In this document: piece by piece, positions 9,293-18,235 of the stretch
Layout: the number at the start of each line of letters is the position of its first letter
Numbering within the stretch: position 1 is the stretch's first letter
NCBI GenBank assembly: GCA_947492185.1
Contig: CANLMR010000008.1
Coordinates: 62,001 to 126,000 of the forward strand
Direction: 5' to 3'
From: an uncultured Tenacibaculum sp.
GTDB lineage: Bacteria > Bacteroidota > Bacteroidia > Flavobacteriales > Flavobacteriaceae
DNA length: 64,000 nt
Notes under the pieces: model-generated
The model's input: the letters and a program-made list of their open reading frames with translations, nothing else
Database searches by the model: none
Told to the model about the DNA's origin: nothing
Translations under genes and position numbers: made by a program

Positions 9293-9934
9293 TTGAAAGA
9301 TACTACCAAACATCAAGGGCTTAGAAATCAGCTTGCTAATGTTTTGTCGGGAAAAGGAATTACCGATGAAAAAGTACTAAACGCAGTTAGGAAAATACCA
9401 AGACATTTATTTATTGATAGTAGTTTTGAAGATCACGCCTATCAAGATAAGGCTTTTCCAATTGCCGCTGATCAAACTATCTCTCATCCATATACTGTGG
9501 CTTTTCAATCTCAAGTTTTAGAAGTTAAAGAAGGGGAAAAAGTTCTTGAAATTGGTACAGGTTCCGGTTATCAAACGGCTGTTTTATTAGAATTAAAAGC
9601 TGAGGTCTATACAATTGAACGTCAGCACGAATTATTTAAACGAACTTCTTTGTTTTTGCCTAAAATTGGATACAGACCGAAGAAATTTATCTTTGGAGAT
9701 GGGTATAAAGGGTTACCCGAGCAAGCTCCGTTTGATAAAATTATTGTAACTGCAGGTGCACCTTATATTCCTAACGCATTGTTAAGTCAGCTAAAAGTAG
9801 GAGGTAAGTTGTTAATACCTGTTGGTGATAAATCTCAGGTCATGACGTTGTTGATTCGTAAATCTGCAAAAGAGTTTGAAAAACACGAGTTAGGTGATTT
9901 TAAGTTTGTGCCTATGCTGGAAAAAAGGAATTGA
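9293..9934 (+). CDS. pcm: Protein-L-isoaspartate O-methyltransferase
   Basis: SAM-dependent repair enzyme that methylates L-isoaspartyl residues in aged proteins. The frame gives 213 residues with the SAM-binding motif VLEIGTGSGYQTAVL and the family's substrate segment TISHPYTVAFQ. The start is a TTG: an in-frame stop lies three codons upstream, no ATG is available, and the resulting MKDTTKHQGLRNQL start looks like other flavobacterial Pcm proteins as I remember them. The gene is alone, divergent from the Gfo/Idh gene. No terminator is obvious after it. Confidence 0.92.
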   Translation: MKDTTKHQGLRNQLANVLSGKGITDEKVLNAVRKIPRHLFIDSSFEDHAYQDKAFPIAADQTISHPYTVAFQSQVLEVKEGEKVLEIGTGSGYQTAVLLELKAEVYTIERQHELFKRTSLFLPKIGYRPKKFIFGDGYKGLPEQAPFDKIIVTAGAPYIPNALLSQLKVGGKLLIPVGDKSQVMTLLIRKSAKEFEKHELGDFKFVPMLEKRN

Positions 9935-10093
9935 TTTTTTAATAATAAAAAGTCTAAAGATTCTAAATCGTAAACTTGTGTAATTAAAGTTTTTATATAA
10001 TAAAAAACTAGATTTCAATTGTAGACATATGTTAAAAATATGTATATGTTATTTAATGTATCTTGCTGAAATTTAACGATATCCTTTTAAAAC

Positions 10094-13000
10094 ATGAAGT
10101 TGTCTTTTTATTTTACTGTTTTTTTATTTATAGGTTTCTTAAGTTTTAAAAATTACTTTTTTATTTCAAATCATTCAACAAGTAATTACACAAAAGTTAG
10201 ATCTAATATTGATAATATAATATTGCCAATTGAAGTTTTGGGAGAAGAAGGTATTACTAAAACTGTAAGTTTTAGTATAACTAATGAGATTAATATTCAA
10301 ACAGAAAAAGTATGGTTGTTGATTAATAATCTGAGTTATGAAAACAAAGGTTCAATAAAAATTAATGATCAAAGTTGGGTATCATTAAATCATTCCACTG
10401 CAGAAGTAAATGGAAAAGAATTAGCTTATGGAGGAATGGTTCATGGAGGATTTAATACAATTAGATTAACAATACCATCCACAGGAATTAAAGAGGGAGT
10501 TAATACAATTCAATTTAGATTTGATACTTCAGATGGAATTTCTATAGGATATAGAGTAGTAAAAATTAATTTACTTGATTCTTCTAATAATAAGTTGTTA
10601 TCAGAAACTATGTTTGAAGAAGACAATCCAAATACATGGACAGCTCCACAAAATAGTTCAATTTCAAACGGAGAGAATTTATGGTTTAATAAAAATTTAT
10701 GGAATCATTATAGGTTAAATAATGATACTGGGTTTTGGTACGGTAAAACAACTCCTTCGAGAAGACCTATAAAAGCTAAATGTGCTGATTGTCATACTAA
10801 AGATGGAAGGGATTTAGAGATATTTAGTTATTCTAATTTATCAATTATTGAAAGATCAAAATTTCATGGTTTAACAGAGCAAGAAGGAAAAGATATTTCT
10901 GCATATATAAGAAGTTTGTCTAGTAAATCTAATGTTGGAAGACATGGTCGACCTTGGAATCCACCTTACCAACCAGGTCCTGAATTAGCAAATAAATCGA
11001 TAAATGAATGGTCAGCAGGTGCAGGTTTAGATTGGGTTTTAGAAAAAGATGCAGATATGGTTTCTTATGTTTTTCCTAATGGAACTTCTAAAGAGGAAGT
11101 AAGAGCTATTTTTGATTCTGATAAAATGCAAGATCGTACCTTAATACCAATTGCAATTCAGCTTCCCGATTGGAAACATTGGTTACCTATTATACACCCT
11201 AAAGACGCATATGCTAAAAATAATTGGTGGGATAATTCTCTTCCAAATGAGCAAAATCCAATATTTACTTATGAAGCTGTTAGGTCAAAGTTTGAAAATA
11301 ACTATGACCCTGCTAGTATAAAAGCATTTAATGTGCCCCAAAGACTTAGAGAATTAGGTAGAGGTTTAGATGGTCAAAATGGTTTTAGACATTTTTATCA
11401 ACATGGTTCTACTCAAACAAAACATTGGAGATCTGAAAATGGTAATGCAGAGAATAACCTAACCTCAGGAATTGACTCAGAACTAGCTAAAACTAGTATG
11501 GCAAGATTACAAGCAGTAAAATATTTTGAATTGGTAAGCGAATTTGATTTACAAGATAAAGCAGCAAAAACTGTTCCTGATGTAGAAGCGGATAAACCGT
11601 TAGATAGGCAATGGCCAGCTAAATGGTATTCTGTTTTTGAAGTACCAGCTCATTTTACCGCTAGAAAAAAGAATGGTGTTCATAGAAATTTTGATACGCA
11701 ACCAATAGTAACTGGAGTATTTGAAACTACAGTTTGGTATCATCTTCAATTTATTGTAAATGGAGGTAATGGATTTGTAGGTGGAACAACACCACAAGAT
11801 TTTAATTATCATCATCCTTTTATTGGTTTCACTGCTTATCATTCTGGGATATCTGAGCCATTACGCTATGTGTCTGGGATAAATCATATGTATCAAGTTC
11901 GTACTTGGTCAGGTAATAATGGTCCAGGAAATGAAGGGTTTAGAATAAGAAATCAAGGTATTTGGGAAATGTTAGGAATTAGTAACAGTAACCAACAATT
12001 TTGGAATCCACCACATGATATTATTAAACAGTTGGACGATATTGCCCCAGGTTTATCAAATAGTGTTCTAGAAGCTATGTTGCTTCAGTTTTTAAACGAG
12101 GTAGAAAAATATGATGTGAATACTTGGCCTCGATCTACACATGGAGGAGATTATCAGTTAGATTTAGCTACTAAAACCACCGCAGATTTAATAACTATAC
12201 CATATGATACAAATCCTGAAAATGGTAGAGTGAATGAACATTGGGCTGATAAATTTTATGATTTAATTCCTAGGATAAAATCTAATTTTAATGTTGATTG
12301 TAATATTACAAATAGAATTATAAATTGGTGTAAATCTGCTTGGCCTTTAATTGATTTTGAAAAATTTCTTATTGATAACTGTAATGAAAATCCGCAAGAC
12401 TGCAACAGTGTGGAAGTAGTACCTAATAATATATATAAAATAGAAACTATAAATAATAAATACCTTAGTACCAGAGAGGGGTCTAATAATATTACACAAA
12501 GACAAGGAGATGATACAGATTACCAAAAATGGAAATTAGAACCTGCTTCTAATGGATATTATTTTATTAAGAATATAGCTACTGGTAAGTATATTCATTC
12601 ACCTAATGATATTACAAATGGTTTGTCAATTCAGCAGAGGGATTTTGATGGGTCTAATAGGCAACAATGGGAGATTATTGTTGTTGGTAATTGTACTTTT
12701 AGTATTACTTCAAAACATACAGGAACTTGTTTGGATTTAATTGATGGAAGTATTGAAGAGGGAACACGAATACAGCAATGGGAATGTTCTTCTAATTCAA
12801 GTCAATATTTTACTTTAGAATTAGTGTCTCAAGAAACTTTAAATATAGGTGAAATTAGTTTTTCAGATGTGTTTATGTATCCTAATCCTGTAAAAGATGT
12901 TTTATATGTTAATATATCTAATTCTATTTTTAATTCTAATGTTGGATTAAAAGTGTATGATGTATCAGGTAGAGTAGTTATAGTAAAAGAATCTGTTAAA

Positions 13001-13102
13001 AATAAAATAGAATTAAATGTTAGTAGTTTAACAACAGGAGTTTATTTTATTCATCTTATTGATGATGGTAAATTGTTTAAAAAGGTGTTTGTTAAGGAAT
13101 AA
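10094..13102 (+). CDS. Secreted haem c / ricin-lectin protein with T9SS type A sorting domain
   Basis: A 1002-residue exported protein with an unusual mix of parts. An N-terminal hydrophobic segment (about 5-25) is the signal or anchor. Residues about 50-220 are beta-rich and unassigned. CADCH at 230-234 is a c-type haem attachment site; the following 50 residues (DGRDLE, then LTEQEGKDISAYIRSL) match a class I cytochrome c helix pattern. Residues about 290-770 form a large domain, rich in Trp, His and Asn, that I do not recognise. Residues about 777-920 are a ricin-type beta-trefoil with repeated QxW motifs (QKW, QQW, QQW). A type A T9SS domain (about 923-1002) ends the protein. One guess is an extracellular redox enzyme acting on a polysaccharide. 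The gene is monocistronic with its own terminator. Confidence 0.82.
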   Translation: MKLSFYFTVFLFIGFLSFKNYFFISNHSTSNYTKVRSNIDNIILPIEVLGEEGITKTVSFSITNEINIQTEKVWLLINNLSYENKGSIKINDQSWVSLNHSTAEVNGKELAYGGMVHGGFNTIRLTIPSTGIKEGVNTIQFRFDTSDGISIGYRVVKINLLDSSNNKLLSETMFEEDNPNTWTAPQNSSISNGENLWFNKNLWNHYRLNNDTGFWYGKTTPSRRPIKAKCADCHTKDGRDLEIFSYSNLSIIERSKFHGLTEQEGKDISAYIRSLSSKSNVGRHGRPWNPPYQPGPELANKSINEWSAGAGLDWVLEKDADMVSYVFPNGTSKEEVRAIFDSDKMQDRTLIPIAIQLPDWKHWLPIIHPKDAYAKNNWWDNSLPNEQNPIFTYEAVRSKFENNYDPASIKAFNVPQRLRELGRGLDGQNGFRHFYQHGSTQTKHWRSENGNAENNLTSGIDSELAKTSMARLQAVKYFELVSEFDLQDKAAKTVPDVEADKPLDRQWPAKWYSVFEVPAHFTARKKNGVHRNFDTQPIVTGVFETTVWYHLQFIVNGGNGFVGGTTPQDFNYHHPFIGFTAYHSGISEPLRYVSGINHMYQVRTWSGNNGPGNEGFRIRNQGIWEMLGISNSNQQFWNPPHDIIKQLDDIAPGLSNSVLEAMLLQFLNEVEKYDVNTWPRSTHGGDYQLDLATKTTADLITIPYDTNPENGRVNEHWADKFYDLIPRIKSNFNVDCNITNRIINWCKSAWPLIDFEKFLIDNCNENPQDCNSVEVVPNNIYKIETINNKYLSTREGSNNITQRQGDDTDYQKWKLEPASNGYYFIKNIATGKYIHSPNDITNGLSIQQRDFDGSNRQQWEIIVVGNCTFSITSKHTGTCLDLIDGSIEEGTRIQQWECSSNSSQYFTLELVSQETLNIGEISFSDVFMYPNPVKDVLYVNISNSIFNSNVGLKVYDVSGRVVIVKESVKNKIELNVSSLTTGVYFIHLIDDGKLFKKVFVKE

Positions 13103-13104
13103 AA

Positions 13105-13128
13105 AAATCCGCCTAAAAAAGCGGATTT
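13105..13128 (+). terminator. Terminator of the haem-lectin gene
   Basis: AAATCCGC and GCGGATTT pair around an eight-base loop, two bases after the stop codon. The A/T flanks on both sides could let it also act on the minus-strand lipoprotein transcript that ends at 13156. Confidence 0.8.
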
Positions 13129-13155
13129 ATTGAATTTGAAAAAAGAACAATCAAC

Positions 13156-13317
13156 TTATTCTGCTGTTGCCTCAGCAACAACAATCTCTTGTTGATAGTT
13201 TTGTTGAGTTTGCTTAGTTTTTGTGTTTTGTGATAAGCCACAAGGAGCTGTACTCCCACATGAAATTAATCCTAAAGAACCAACAATACAAATTGCAATA
13301 AATACTACTCTTTTCAT
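13156..13317 (-). CDS. Small lipoprotein (53 residues)
   Basis: Starts MKRVVFIAICIVGSLGLISC, a signal peptide with lipobox LISC at residue 20, followed by GSTAPC and a Gln/Thr-rich tail that ends EATAE. The mature part would be only about 34 residues and anchored to a membrane by lipid. I know of similar tiny flavobacterial lipoproteins but no function for them. It lies 25 bases downstream of the solute-binding gene on the same strand, so it may be the last gene of that operon; no separate promoter box was found. Confidence 0.7.
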   Translation of the reverse strand: MKRVVFIAICIVGSLGLISCGSTAPCGLSQNTKTKQTQQNYQQEIVVAEATAE

Positions 13318-13342
13318 TTTATCTTATTATTAGATGATAAAT

Positions 13343-14197
13343 TTACAAATTTTTAATTAATCTATCAGAATTAATCTTCTCCGATATAACGTTAAAGCCT
13401 ATCATTTTATTTTGAATACGAGTCAATAAATTTTTTGTAATAGGTTTTCCATCGTTCCATTCTGTAATAGAAAGCCATTCTTGAATATCTTCTAGTTGTT
13501 GTTCGTACCTTACTGATAGTGTTTTATCAATATCAACTATTTTCTTAAAATCCTTAGTACAGTTATTAATAATATTTAAAACTGTTTTAATTTCTTGTGG
13601 ATTTTTTTCTAAAACTTCTTCTCTTATAGCTACAACAAAGCAAGGCCAAGGAGTTGGACAGTCACCAAGTCTTCTAAAAAGACCTTCATCTACATATGGT
13701 TTTGTAGTAAAATGCTCCCACATAAAATAATCTGCATCACCATTAGTTAAAGCATCAATTCCTCCTTGTAAGTTTTTTACAACTTTAAATTTTAATTTTT
13801 CAATATCCCAGCCGTTATTATAAGCATTTACAATAGCCATTAAATGTGATCCTGATCCGAATCGACTAATAGCTACAGTAGCGTGTTCTAAATCATCTAT
13901 CGTTTTAAATTTGGATTTAGCTCCAACATGTATCCCCCATATTAGTGGACTTTTTACGAAAGTTTGTATAATTTTTGAAGGATTACCATTTATAATGTCT
14001 TTAATAATCCCCTCGGTTAAAACTATAGCAATATCTATTTCCTTTTCTCTTAAAGCTTTACACATTGCTCCAGTTCCTCCAGGAAAATCTTGCCATCTTA
14101 AATTAATACCTTGTTTTGTATACTCTTTATTTTTTAATGTAATGTACCATGGATAATTAAAATGCTCTGGAACACCACCTACTTTTAAATTCAACAT
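13343..14197 (-). CDS. Solute-binding-fold protein without signal peptide (SsuA/THI5-like)
   Basis: A 284-residue protein with the type II periplasmic-binding fold. Recognisable points are GGVPEHFNYPW at the start, the segment WQDFPGGTGAMCKALREKEID typical of NMT1/THI5/SsuA ligand-binding proteins, and SRFGSGSHLMA at the second ligand loop. There is no signal peptide or lipobox, so it probably works in the cytosol rather than with an ABC importer, and no importer genes are nearby. Such proteins can be enzymes (as THI5 and MqnA/MqnD are) or ligand sensors. It starts directly after the phosphorylase stop codon with no gap, so the two are translationally linked. The ligand is unknown. Confidence 0.8.
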   Translation of the reverse strand: MLNLKVGGVPEHFNYPWYITLKNKEYTKQGINLRWQDFPGGTGAMCKALREKEIDIAIVLTEGIIKDIINGNPSKIIQTFVKSPLIWGIHVGAKSKFKTIDDLEHATVAISRFGSGSHLMAIVNAYNNGWDIEKLKFKVVKNLQGGIDALTNGDADYFMWEHFTTKPYVDEGLFRRLGDCPTPWPCFVVAIREEVLEKNPQEIKTVLNIINNCTKDFKKIVDIDKTLSVRYEQQLEDIQEWLSITEWNDGKPITKNLLTRIQNKMIGFNVISEKINSDRLIKNL

Positions 14198-15067
14198 TTA
14201 TTCAACTAATTTGTCTAAAGTATATATTATTAATTCTTCAACGATTTTTCCAGGATCACTACTAAAAGTACCATTGGCTCTATTGGCTAAAATTGCGTTC
14301 ATAGAACAGGCATTATGTCCTAGTAATTTGGATAATCCATAAATAGCAGAGGTTTCCATCTCTAAATTGGTGATTCTATTTCCGTTAAAATTAAAGCTAT
14401 CTATTTTTTTATTAATGGTAGGATCTTGCAAAGGTAATCTTAGAACTCTACCTTGTGGTCCGTAGAATCCACCTGCAGTAGCTGTAATACCTTTAAACGT
14501 TTGTTTAGAGGATAGTTTAACTTCTAATTCTTTGGAGTTTTGAATAATAATTGGATTTGCTTTTTTGCTAGACCAATTAGTATGCTTACTAAATGCTTTT
14601 TCGATATCTCGATTGGAAATTTTATCAATTTGGTAAGCGTGTAACATCCCATTAATGTCTAATGAATGTGTACTTATTAGAAAGCTATCTACAGGGATAT
14701 CATCTTGTAATGATCCAGATGTTCCAATTCTAACAATGTTTAAAGCTGTATGCTCTTTTTTTATTAACCTAGTTTCTAAGTCTATATTAACTAAAGCATC
14801 TAATTCGTTGATTACAATGTCAATATTATCCGGACCAATACCTGTAGAAATTACAGACAATCTTTTTCCTTTGTAGTAACCTGTTGTAGTTTTGAATTCT
14901 CTTTTTTGAGTTGAAAATTCAATTTTATCAAAGTGAGCGGTAACTTTATTTACTCTATCTTGATCTCCAACAAAAATAAAATCGTTAGCTATATGTTCGG
15001 GTCTTAAATTAAGATGATAAATACTTCCATCTTTATTTAAAATAAGTTCAGAATTTTGAATGTTCAT
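14198..15067 (-). CDS. Nucleoside phosphorylase (PNP/UDP family)
   Basis: Phosphorolysis of a nucleoside to free base and ribose-1-phosphate, or a related hydrolysis; cytosolic. Family motifs visible: phosphate and ribose binding near IVRIGTSGSLQ, the base-site region ATAGGFYGPQGRVLRL, and the conserved NLEMETSAIYGL, whose Glu binds ribose hydroxyls. The length of 289 residues is slightly long for uridine phosphorylase. The start codon overlaps the DUF1835 stop by one base (TAATG), and its stop abuts the solute-binding gene. The context suggests a base-linked pathway shared by the three genes. The nucleoside used is not evident. Confidence 0.88.
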   Translation of the reverse strand: MNIQNSELILNKDGSIYHLNLRPEHIANDFIFVGDQDRVNKVTAHFDKIEFSTQKREFKTTTGYYKGKRLSVISTGIGPDNIDIVINELDALVNIDLETRLIKKEHTALNIVRIGTSGSLQDDIPVDSFLISTHSLDINGMLHAYQIDKISNRDIEKAFSKHTNWSSKKANPIIIQNSKELEVKLSSKQTFKGITATAGGFYGPQGRVLRLPLQDPTINKKIDSFNFNGNRITNLEMETSAIYGLSKLLGHNACSMNAILANRANGTFSSDPGKIVEELIIYTLDKLVE

Positions 15068-16005
15068 TAAGATGTCAATTTCAGCAACTTGTCATTAGCG
15101 TTTAAATACAAGTAGCTGTATTTTTTTGCCCCGCCAAGATACGAAAAATCAGAACGTAATTCTCTATAATAGTTAATTTGGTTGTTAAGAACTTTAATTC
15201 CTGATTCACTAAGTTTTACAGGGTCAAATGAAGAAAAAAGCTTTTTGAGCTCTTTTATTTTGTTAATGTATTGGATATCTCCAAAACCATATACTTCTTG
15301 TTGTTTTAATAGAGAACTAATTAATTCATTTTCACTTTTGAAGTTTGAATCATTAACTGTTTTAATAATCGTATTTTCAACTTTGTTTAACCCATTATTA
15401 ATAGATGGAAAACGTTTTAAATGAGCATTAATAGCATCAGATAAATAAATGAAAGGAGAAGAAGGGTTGAATTTATGAACAGTTTCTAATCGTAAAGGAC
15501 TATCTGAACAATATAATTGCCATATATAATCAGCATATTCAATATCATCTTGAGTAAGCTGAGTTCTATTTTGATATAAATTGAGTAATTCATCATTAGT
15601 TAATTCAGAAAATCCAACCATTTTATCATGATTATCTGAATTACCACTTTGGACCACAGTAATTTTTCTTCCCTTTCTAAATTTCTTCAACCAACTTATT
15701 ACGGCTAGCATATTCACTTGACAAAATAAGTCATAATCAAACCATAAAATAATTTCGTCTTGGTTTTGTTTACAAAGATTTCTATATTCTTTTAAAGTAA
15801 AATCTATAAAGGTTTTTTTAGTAATTTTATAAGCACTACTTAAAAAATCAAAACGTGTTTTCCAAAAATCTTCACTTCCTACATCTCTTGTAGTTTTTCC
15901 TTCACATAACATCTCACGCCAAGTAATAATTTCACCTTGTATTTCAAGGTTTTCTAATATTTTAGTTGTATAATCACCATTGGTGATGTGTAAAAAAGAA
16001 CTCAT
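15067..16005 (-). CDS. DUF1835 domain protein
   Basis: A 312-residue protein with the DUF1835 hallmark LHITNGDYTT near its start and the conserved acidic stretch IILWFDYDLFCQVNML around residues 105-120. The C-terminal half is helical and charged, and ends in a short basic region. The biochemical function of DUF1835 is not known to me. It heads a tightly packed set with the phosphorylase (one-base overlap) and the cytosolic solute-binding-fold protein. No clear promoter box was found in the 169-base gap upstream. Confidence 0.82.
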   Translation of the reverse strand: MSSFLHITNGDYTTKILENLEIQGEIITWREMLCEGKTTRDVGSEDFWKTRFDFLSSAYKITKKTFIDFTLKEYRNLCKQNQDEIILWFDYDLFCQVNMLAVISWLKKFRKGRKITVVQSGNSDNHDKMVGFSELTNDELLNLYQNRTQLTQDDIEYADYIWQLYCSDSPLRLETVHKFNPSSPFIYLSDAINAHLKRFPSINNGLNKVENTIIKTVNDSNFKSENELISSLLKQQEVYGFGDIQYINKIKELKKLFSSFDPVKLSESGIKVLNNQINYYRELRSDFSYLGGAKKYSYLYLNANDKLLKLTS

Positions 16006-16037
16006 TAGCAGGGACTTAAAAATTTATCAATATTAAT

Positions 16038-16063
16038 AAAAAAAACAATACTCTTGAGAATGT
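16038..16063 (-). terminator. Probable terminator of the SUI1/oxygenase transcript
   Basis: Read on the minus strand, AACATTCTC-AA-GAGTATTGTT forms an imperfect hairpin followed by eight T. It is about 110 bases after the SUI1 stop codon and just before the DUF1835 gene. The rest of the 16006-16174 gap is plain AT-rich sequence. Confidence 0.5.
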
Positions 16064-16174
16064 TATTTTGTTTAGGGTTTGTTTTTATGATATTATTAAA
16101 CTTTGTGTTAAAAAAGTATATTTTTAAAAATCTATTTAAGGCGATTTATTAAAACTATTAAAAGAAAAAATTGG

Positions 16175-16498
16175 TTAACCACCAACCCTTTTTACTTTAA
16201 ACCCTTTTTCCTTTAGTAATTCCATTATTTTATCTCTATAATCTCCTTGAATAATTATAGAATCATCTTTAAAACTACCTCCAACAGAAAACTTCGTTTT
16301 TATTTCTTTGGCTAATTTTTTAAAATCTGAAGTTGCTCCGTTATAACCATCAATAACTGTAGTTGGTTTTCCTTTACGTTTTTCGTATTTGCAGAGCAAT
16401 GGTTCATCTTGCAACCAAACATCCGGTTTTTCCTCTGGAGTTGGTTCCTCAAATTGATGCTCAGGAAAAAGGTTTTTTAGTTGATCCTGTATATCCAT
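16175..16498 (-). CDS. SUI1/eIF1-like translation initiation factor (YciH family)
   Basis: A 107-residue protein whose C-terminal two thirds match the SUI1 domain: KRKGKPTTVIDGYNG, then KKLAKEIKTKFSVGGSFKDD and the ending EKGFKVKRVGG. Eukaryotic eIF1 governs start-codon fidelity; bacterial YciH has been linked to translation control under stress, but its role in Bacteroidota is not established. The gene begins 2 bases after the stop of the 2-oxoglutarate oxygenase gene and is clearly co-transcribed with it. Confidence 0.9.
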   Translation of the reverse strand: MDIQDQLKNLFPEHQFEEPTPEEKPDVWLQDEPLLCKYEKRKGKPTTVIDGYNGATSDFKKLAKEIKTKFSVGGSFKDDSIIIQGDYRDKIMELLKEKGFKVKRVGG

Positions 16499-16500
16499 AG

Positions 16501-17448
16501 TTATTTAATTAAACCTAATTCTCTTAGGCGCTCATTTAAGAATTCACCGGCAGTTATATCTTCAAATCGTTTAGGATTTGTGTCATCAATACAGTTTTCT
16601 AATACATCTAACTTCATGTCAGAAATAGGATGCATAAAGAAAGGAATTGAATAACGAGAAGTTCCCCATAATTCTTTTGGTGGATTTACTACTCTATGAA
16701 TAGTTGACTTTAATTTATTGTTACTATGCCTTGATAGCATATCACCTACGTTAATCATTAATTCATCTGGTTGTGCGATAGCATCAATCCACTCACCTTC
16801 GTGATTTTGAACTTGAAGTCCTTTACCATGAGCTCCCATTAGAAGAGTGATTAAATTAATATCACCATGAGCAGCAGCTCTTACAGCTCCTTTTGGTTCT
16901 TCATAAATAGGAGGATAATGAATAGGTCTTAAAATACTATTACCATTAAATATATATTGGTCAAAATAAGTTTCTTCTAATCCTAAGTATAATGCTAGTG
17001 AGCGTAACACAAATTTTGCGGTTTTTTCTAACATTCGGTAGGTTTCTTTTCCTACTTCATTAAACTCTGGAAGTTCTTCAACGTTAACATTATCAGGGTA
17101 TTCTTCTTGTAGTTTTGGATTGTTTTCTACATATTGTCCAAAATGCCAAAACTCTTTTAAATCTCCTTCTTTCTTCCCTTTTGCACTTTCTTTTCCGAAA
17201 GAAACATAACCACGTTGTCCACCAATTCCTGGAATTTCATATTTCTGTTTGGTTTCTACTGGTAATTCAAAAAATCTTTTGATTTGCTCGTATAAATTAT
17301 CTACTAGTTCATTATCTAAAAAATGTCCTTTTAGGGCAACAAAACCAATAGTCTCGTAGGCATGACCAATTTCACTAATAAATTTTTGCTTTCTATTTTC
17401 ATCTCCAGACAAAAAGTCTCTCAAATCAACGCTAGGTATTCTATCCAT
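16501..17448 (-). CDS. Isopenicillin-N-synthase-like 2-oxoglutarate/Fe(II) dioxygenase
   Basis: Cytosolic non-haem iron oxygenase of the IPNS/plant 2-oxoglutarate oxygenase family, 315 residues. The N-terminal half is the DIOX_N region (IPSVDLRDFL, and ETIGFVALKGH). The iron ligands are all present: His194 and Asp196 in AAHGDINLITLL and His251 in STIHRVVNP. Arg265 and Ser267 (RYS) form the 2-oxoglutarate binding pair. The substrate is unknown; such enzymes hydroxylate or oxidise small molecules, and bacterial members are often misnamed as antibiotic or flavonol enzymes. The coupling to SUI1, two bases downstream, hints at a link with translation, but that is inference. Confidence 0.88.
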   Translation of the reverse strand: MDRIPSVDLRDFLSGDENRKQKFISEIGHAYETIGFVALKGHFLDNELVDNLYEQIKRFFELPVETKQKYEIPGIGGQRGYVSFGKESAKGKKEGDLKEFWHFGQYVENNPKLQEEYPDNVNVEELPEFNEVGKETYRMLEKTAKFVLRSLALYLGLEETYFDQYIFNGNSILRPIHYPPIYEEPKGAVRAAAHGDINLITLLMGAHGKGLQVQNHEGEWIDAIAQPDELMINVGDMLSRHSNNKLKSTIHRVVNPPKELWGTSRYSIPFFMHPISDMKLDVLENCIDDTNPKRFEDITAGEFLNERLRELGLIK

Positions 17449-17509
17449 TGTTAATAAGTTTGTTTAATACTTAATGTAAAGGTAGTAAAATAGGAGGTAT
17501 GCTCTAAAA

Positions 17510-18235
17510 TTATTTATTAACAAAAGGGATTAAGTAGGTCAATGTATAATTAAAGCCAAAACCTGTGCTACTATTTAGTACTTCATTGAAACCTGGTGCA
17601 TATAAAGTTTTAAAACCAGATTGGTCTTCAATTATTGTAGCAATTTTAAATGATCCGCTAAATCCAATAAATAAATTTTTAAAAGTTTCTGCTTTTATAC
17701 CAAAAACAAACTCGAGCCACTGTGCGCTTAAGCCAGTTTCCGTAATAGGTGTATTTACAGGTGAAGTAGGGAAATATACTGGTGTATTTACATCGCCAGT
17801 AGTAACATTTGGAGTGTAATTATTTAAAGTATGATCAAAAATGGCAACTCCATATCTCCCTCCAACATAAATTTCATTATTCATGTCTAACCAATTATTA
17901 TAAGTATTATAATTAGCACCAACTCTTATATAGTTTCCTTTAGCAGTTGAAGTAGTAAAATCTTCAAAAGTAATTTCCTCTTCGTGTCCTATTTCAGCAG
18001 CAATATACCAACGAGAAGAAACCCTATAATCACCAACAATTTCAAAACCAGTATAACTTTTGTCAAAAAAACTTAATCCAGCTTTGCTTAAGTCAATTCC
18101 TATTCGTAAACCATATCCAGTTTTGTATACTACTGTGTCTTTTGATTGTTCTTTTTTTACAATTAAATTTTGTGAATTAACAAAGGTAAAGCACAGAAAT
18201 AGGCAAAGATTAATGAAAAATGTTAACGTGCGCAT
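17510..18235 (-). CDS. DUF6048 outer-membrane-type protein
   Basis: A 241-residue exported protein with a signal peptide (about 1-21, ending FVNSQ). The rest is made of alternating amphipathic strands with Tyr/Gly-rich turns (GYGLRIGIDLSKAGLSF, WYIAAEIGHEE), and it ends TYLIPFVNK, as expected for a small beta-barrel. I assign it to DUF6048. Its start lies 26 bases inside the DUF6452 gene, so the two are translationally coupled; rlmD precedes them. This order recurs in flavobacteria as far as I recall. The function is unknown. Confidence 0.8.
   Translation of the reverse strand: MRTLTFFINLCLFLCFTFVNSQNLIVKKEQSKDTVVYKTGYGLRIGIDLSKAGLSFFDKSYTGFEIVGDYRVSSRWYIAAEIGHEEEITFEDFTTSTAKGNYIRVGANYNTYNNWLDMNNEIYVGGRYGVAIFDHTLNNYTPNVTTGDVNTPVYFPTSPVNTPITETGLSAQWLEFVFGIKAETFKNLFIGFSGSFKIATIIEDQSGFKTLYAPGFNEVLNSSTGFGFNYTLTYLIPFVNK

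Noticed and set aside
13343..14197. Periplasmic binding protein of an ABC importer
   Set aside because: No signal peptide, no lipobox and no permease or ATPase gene nearby.
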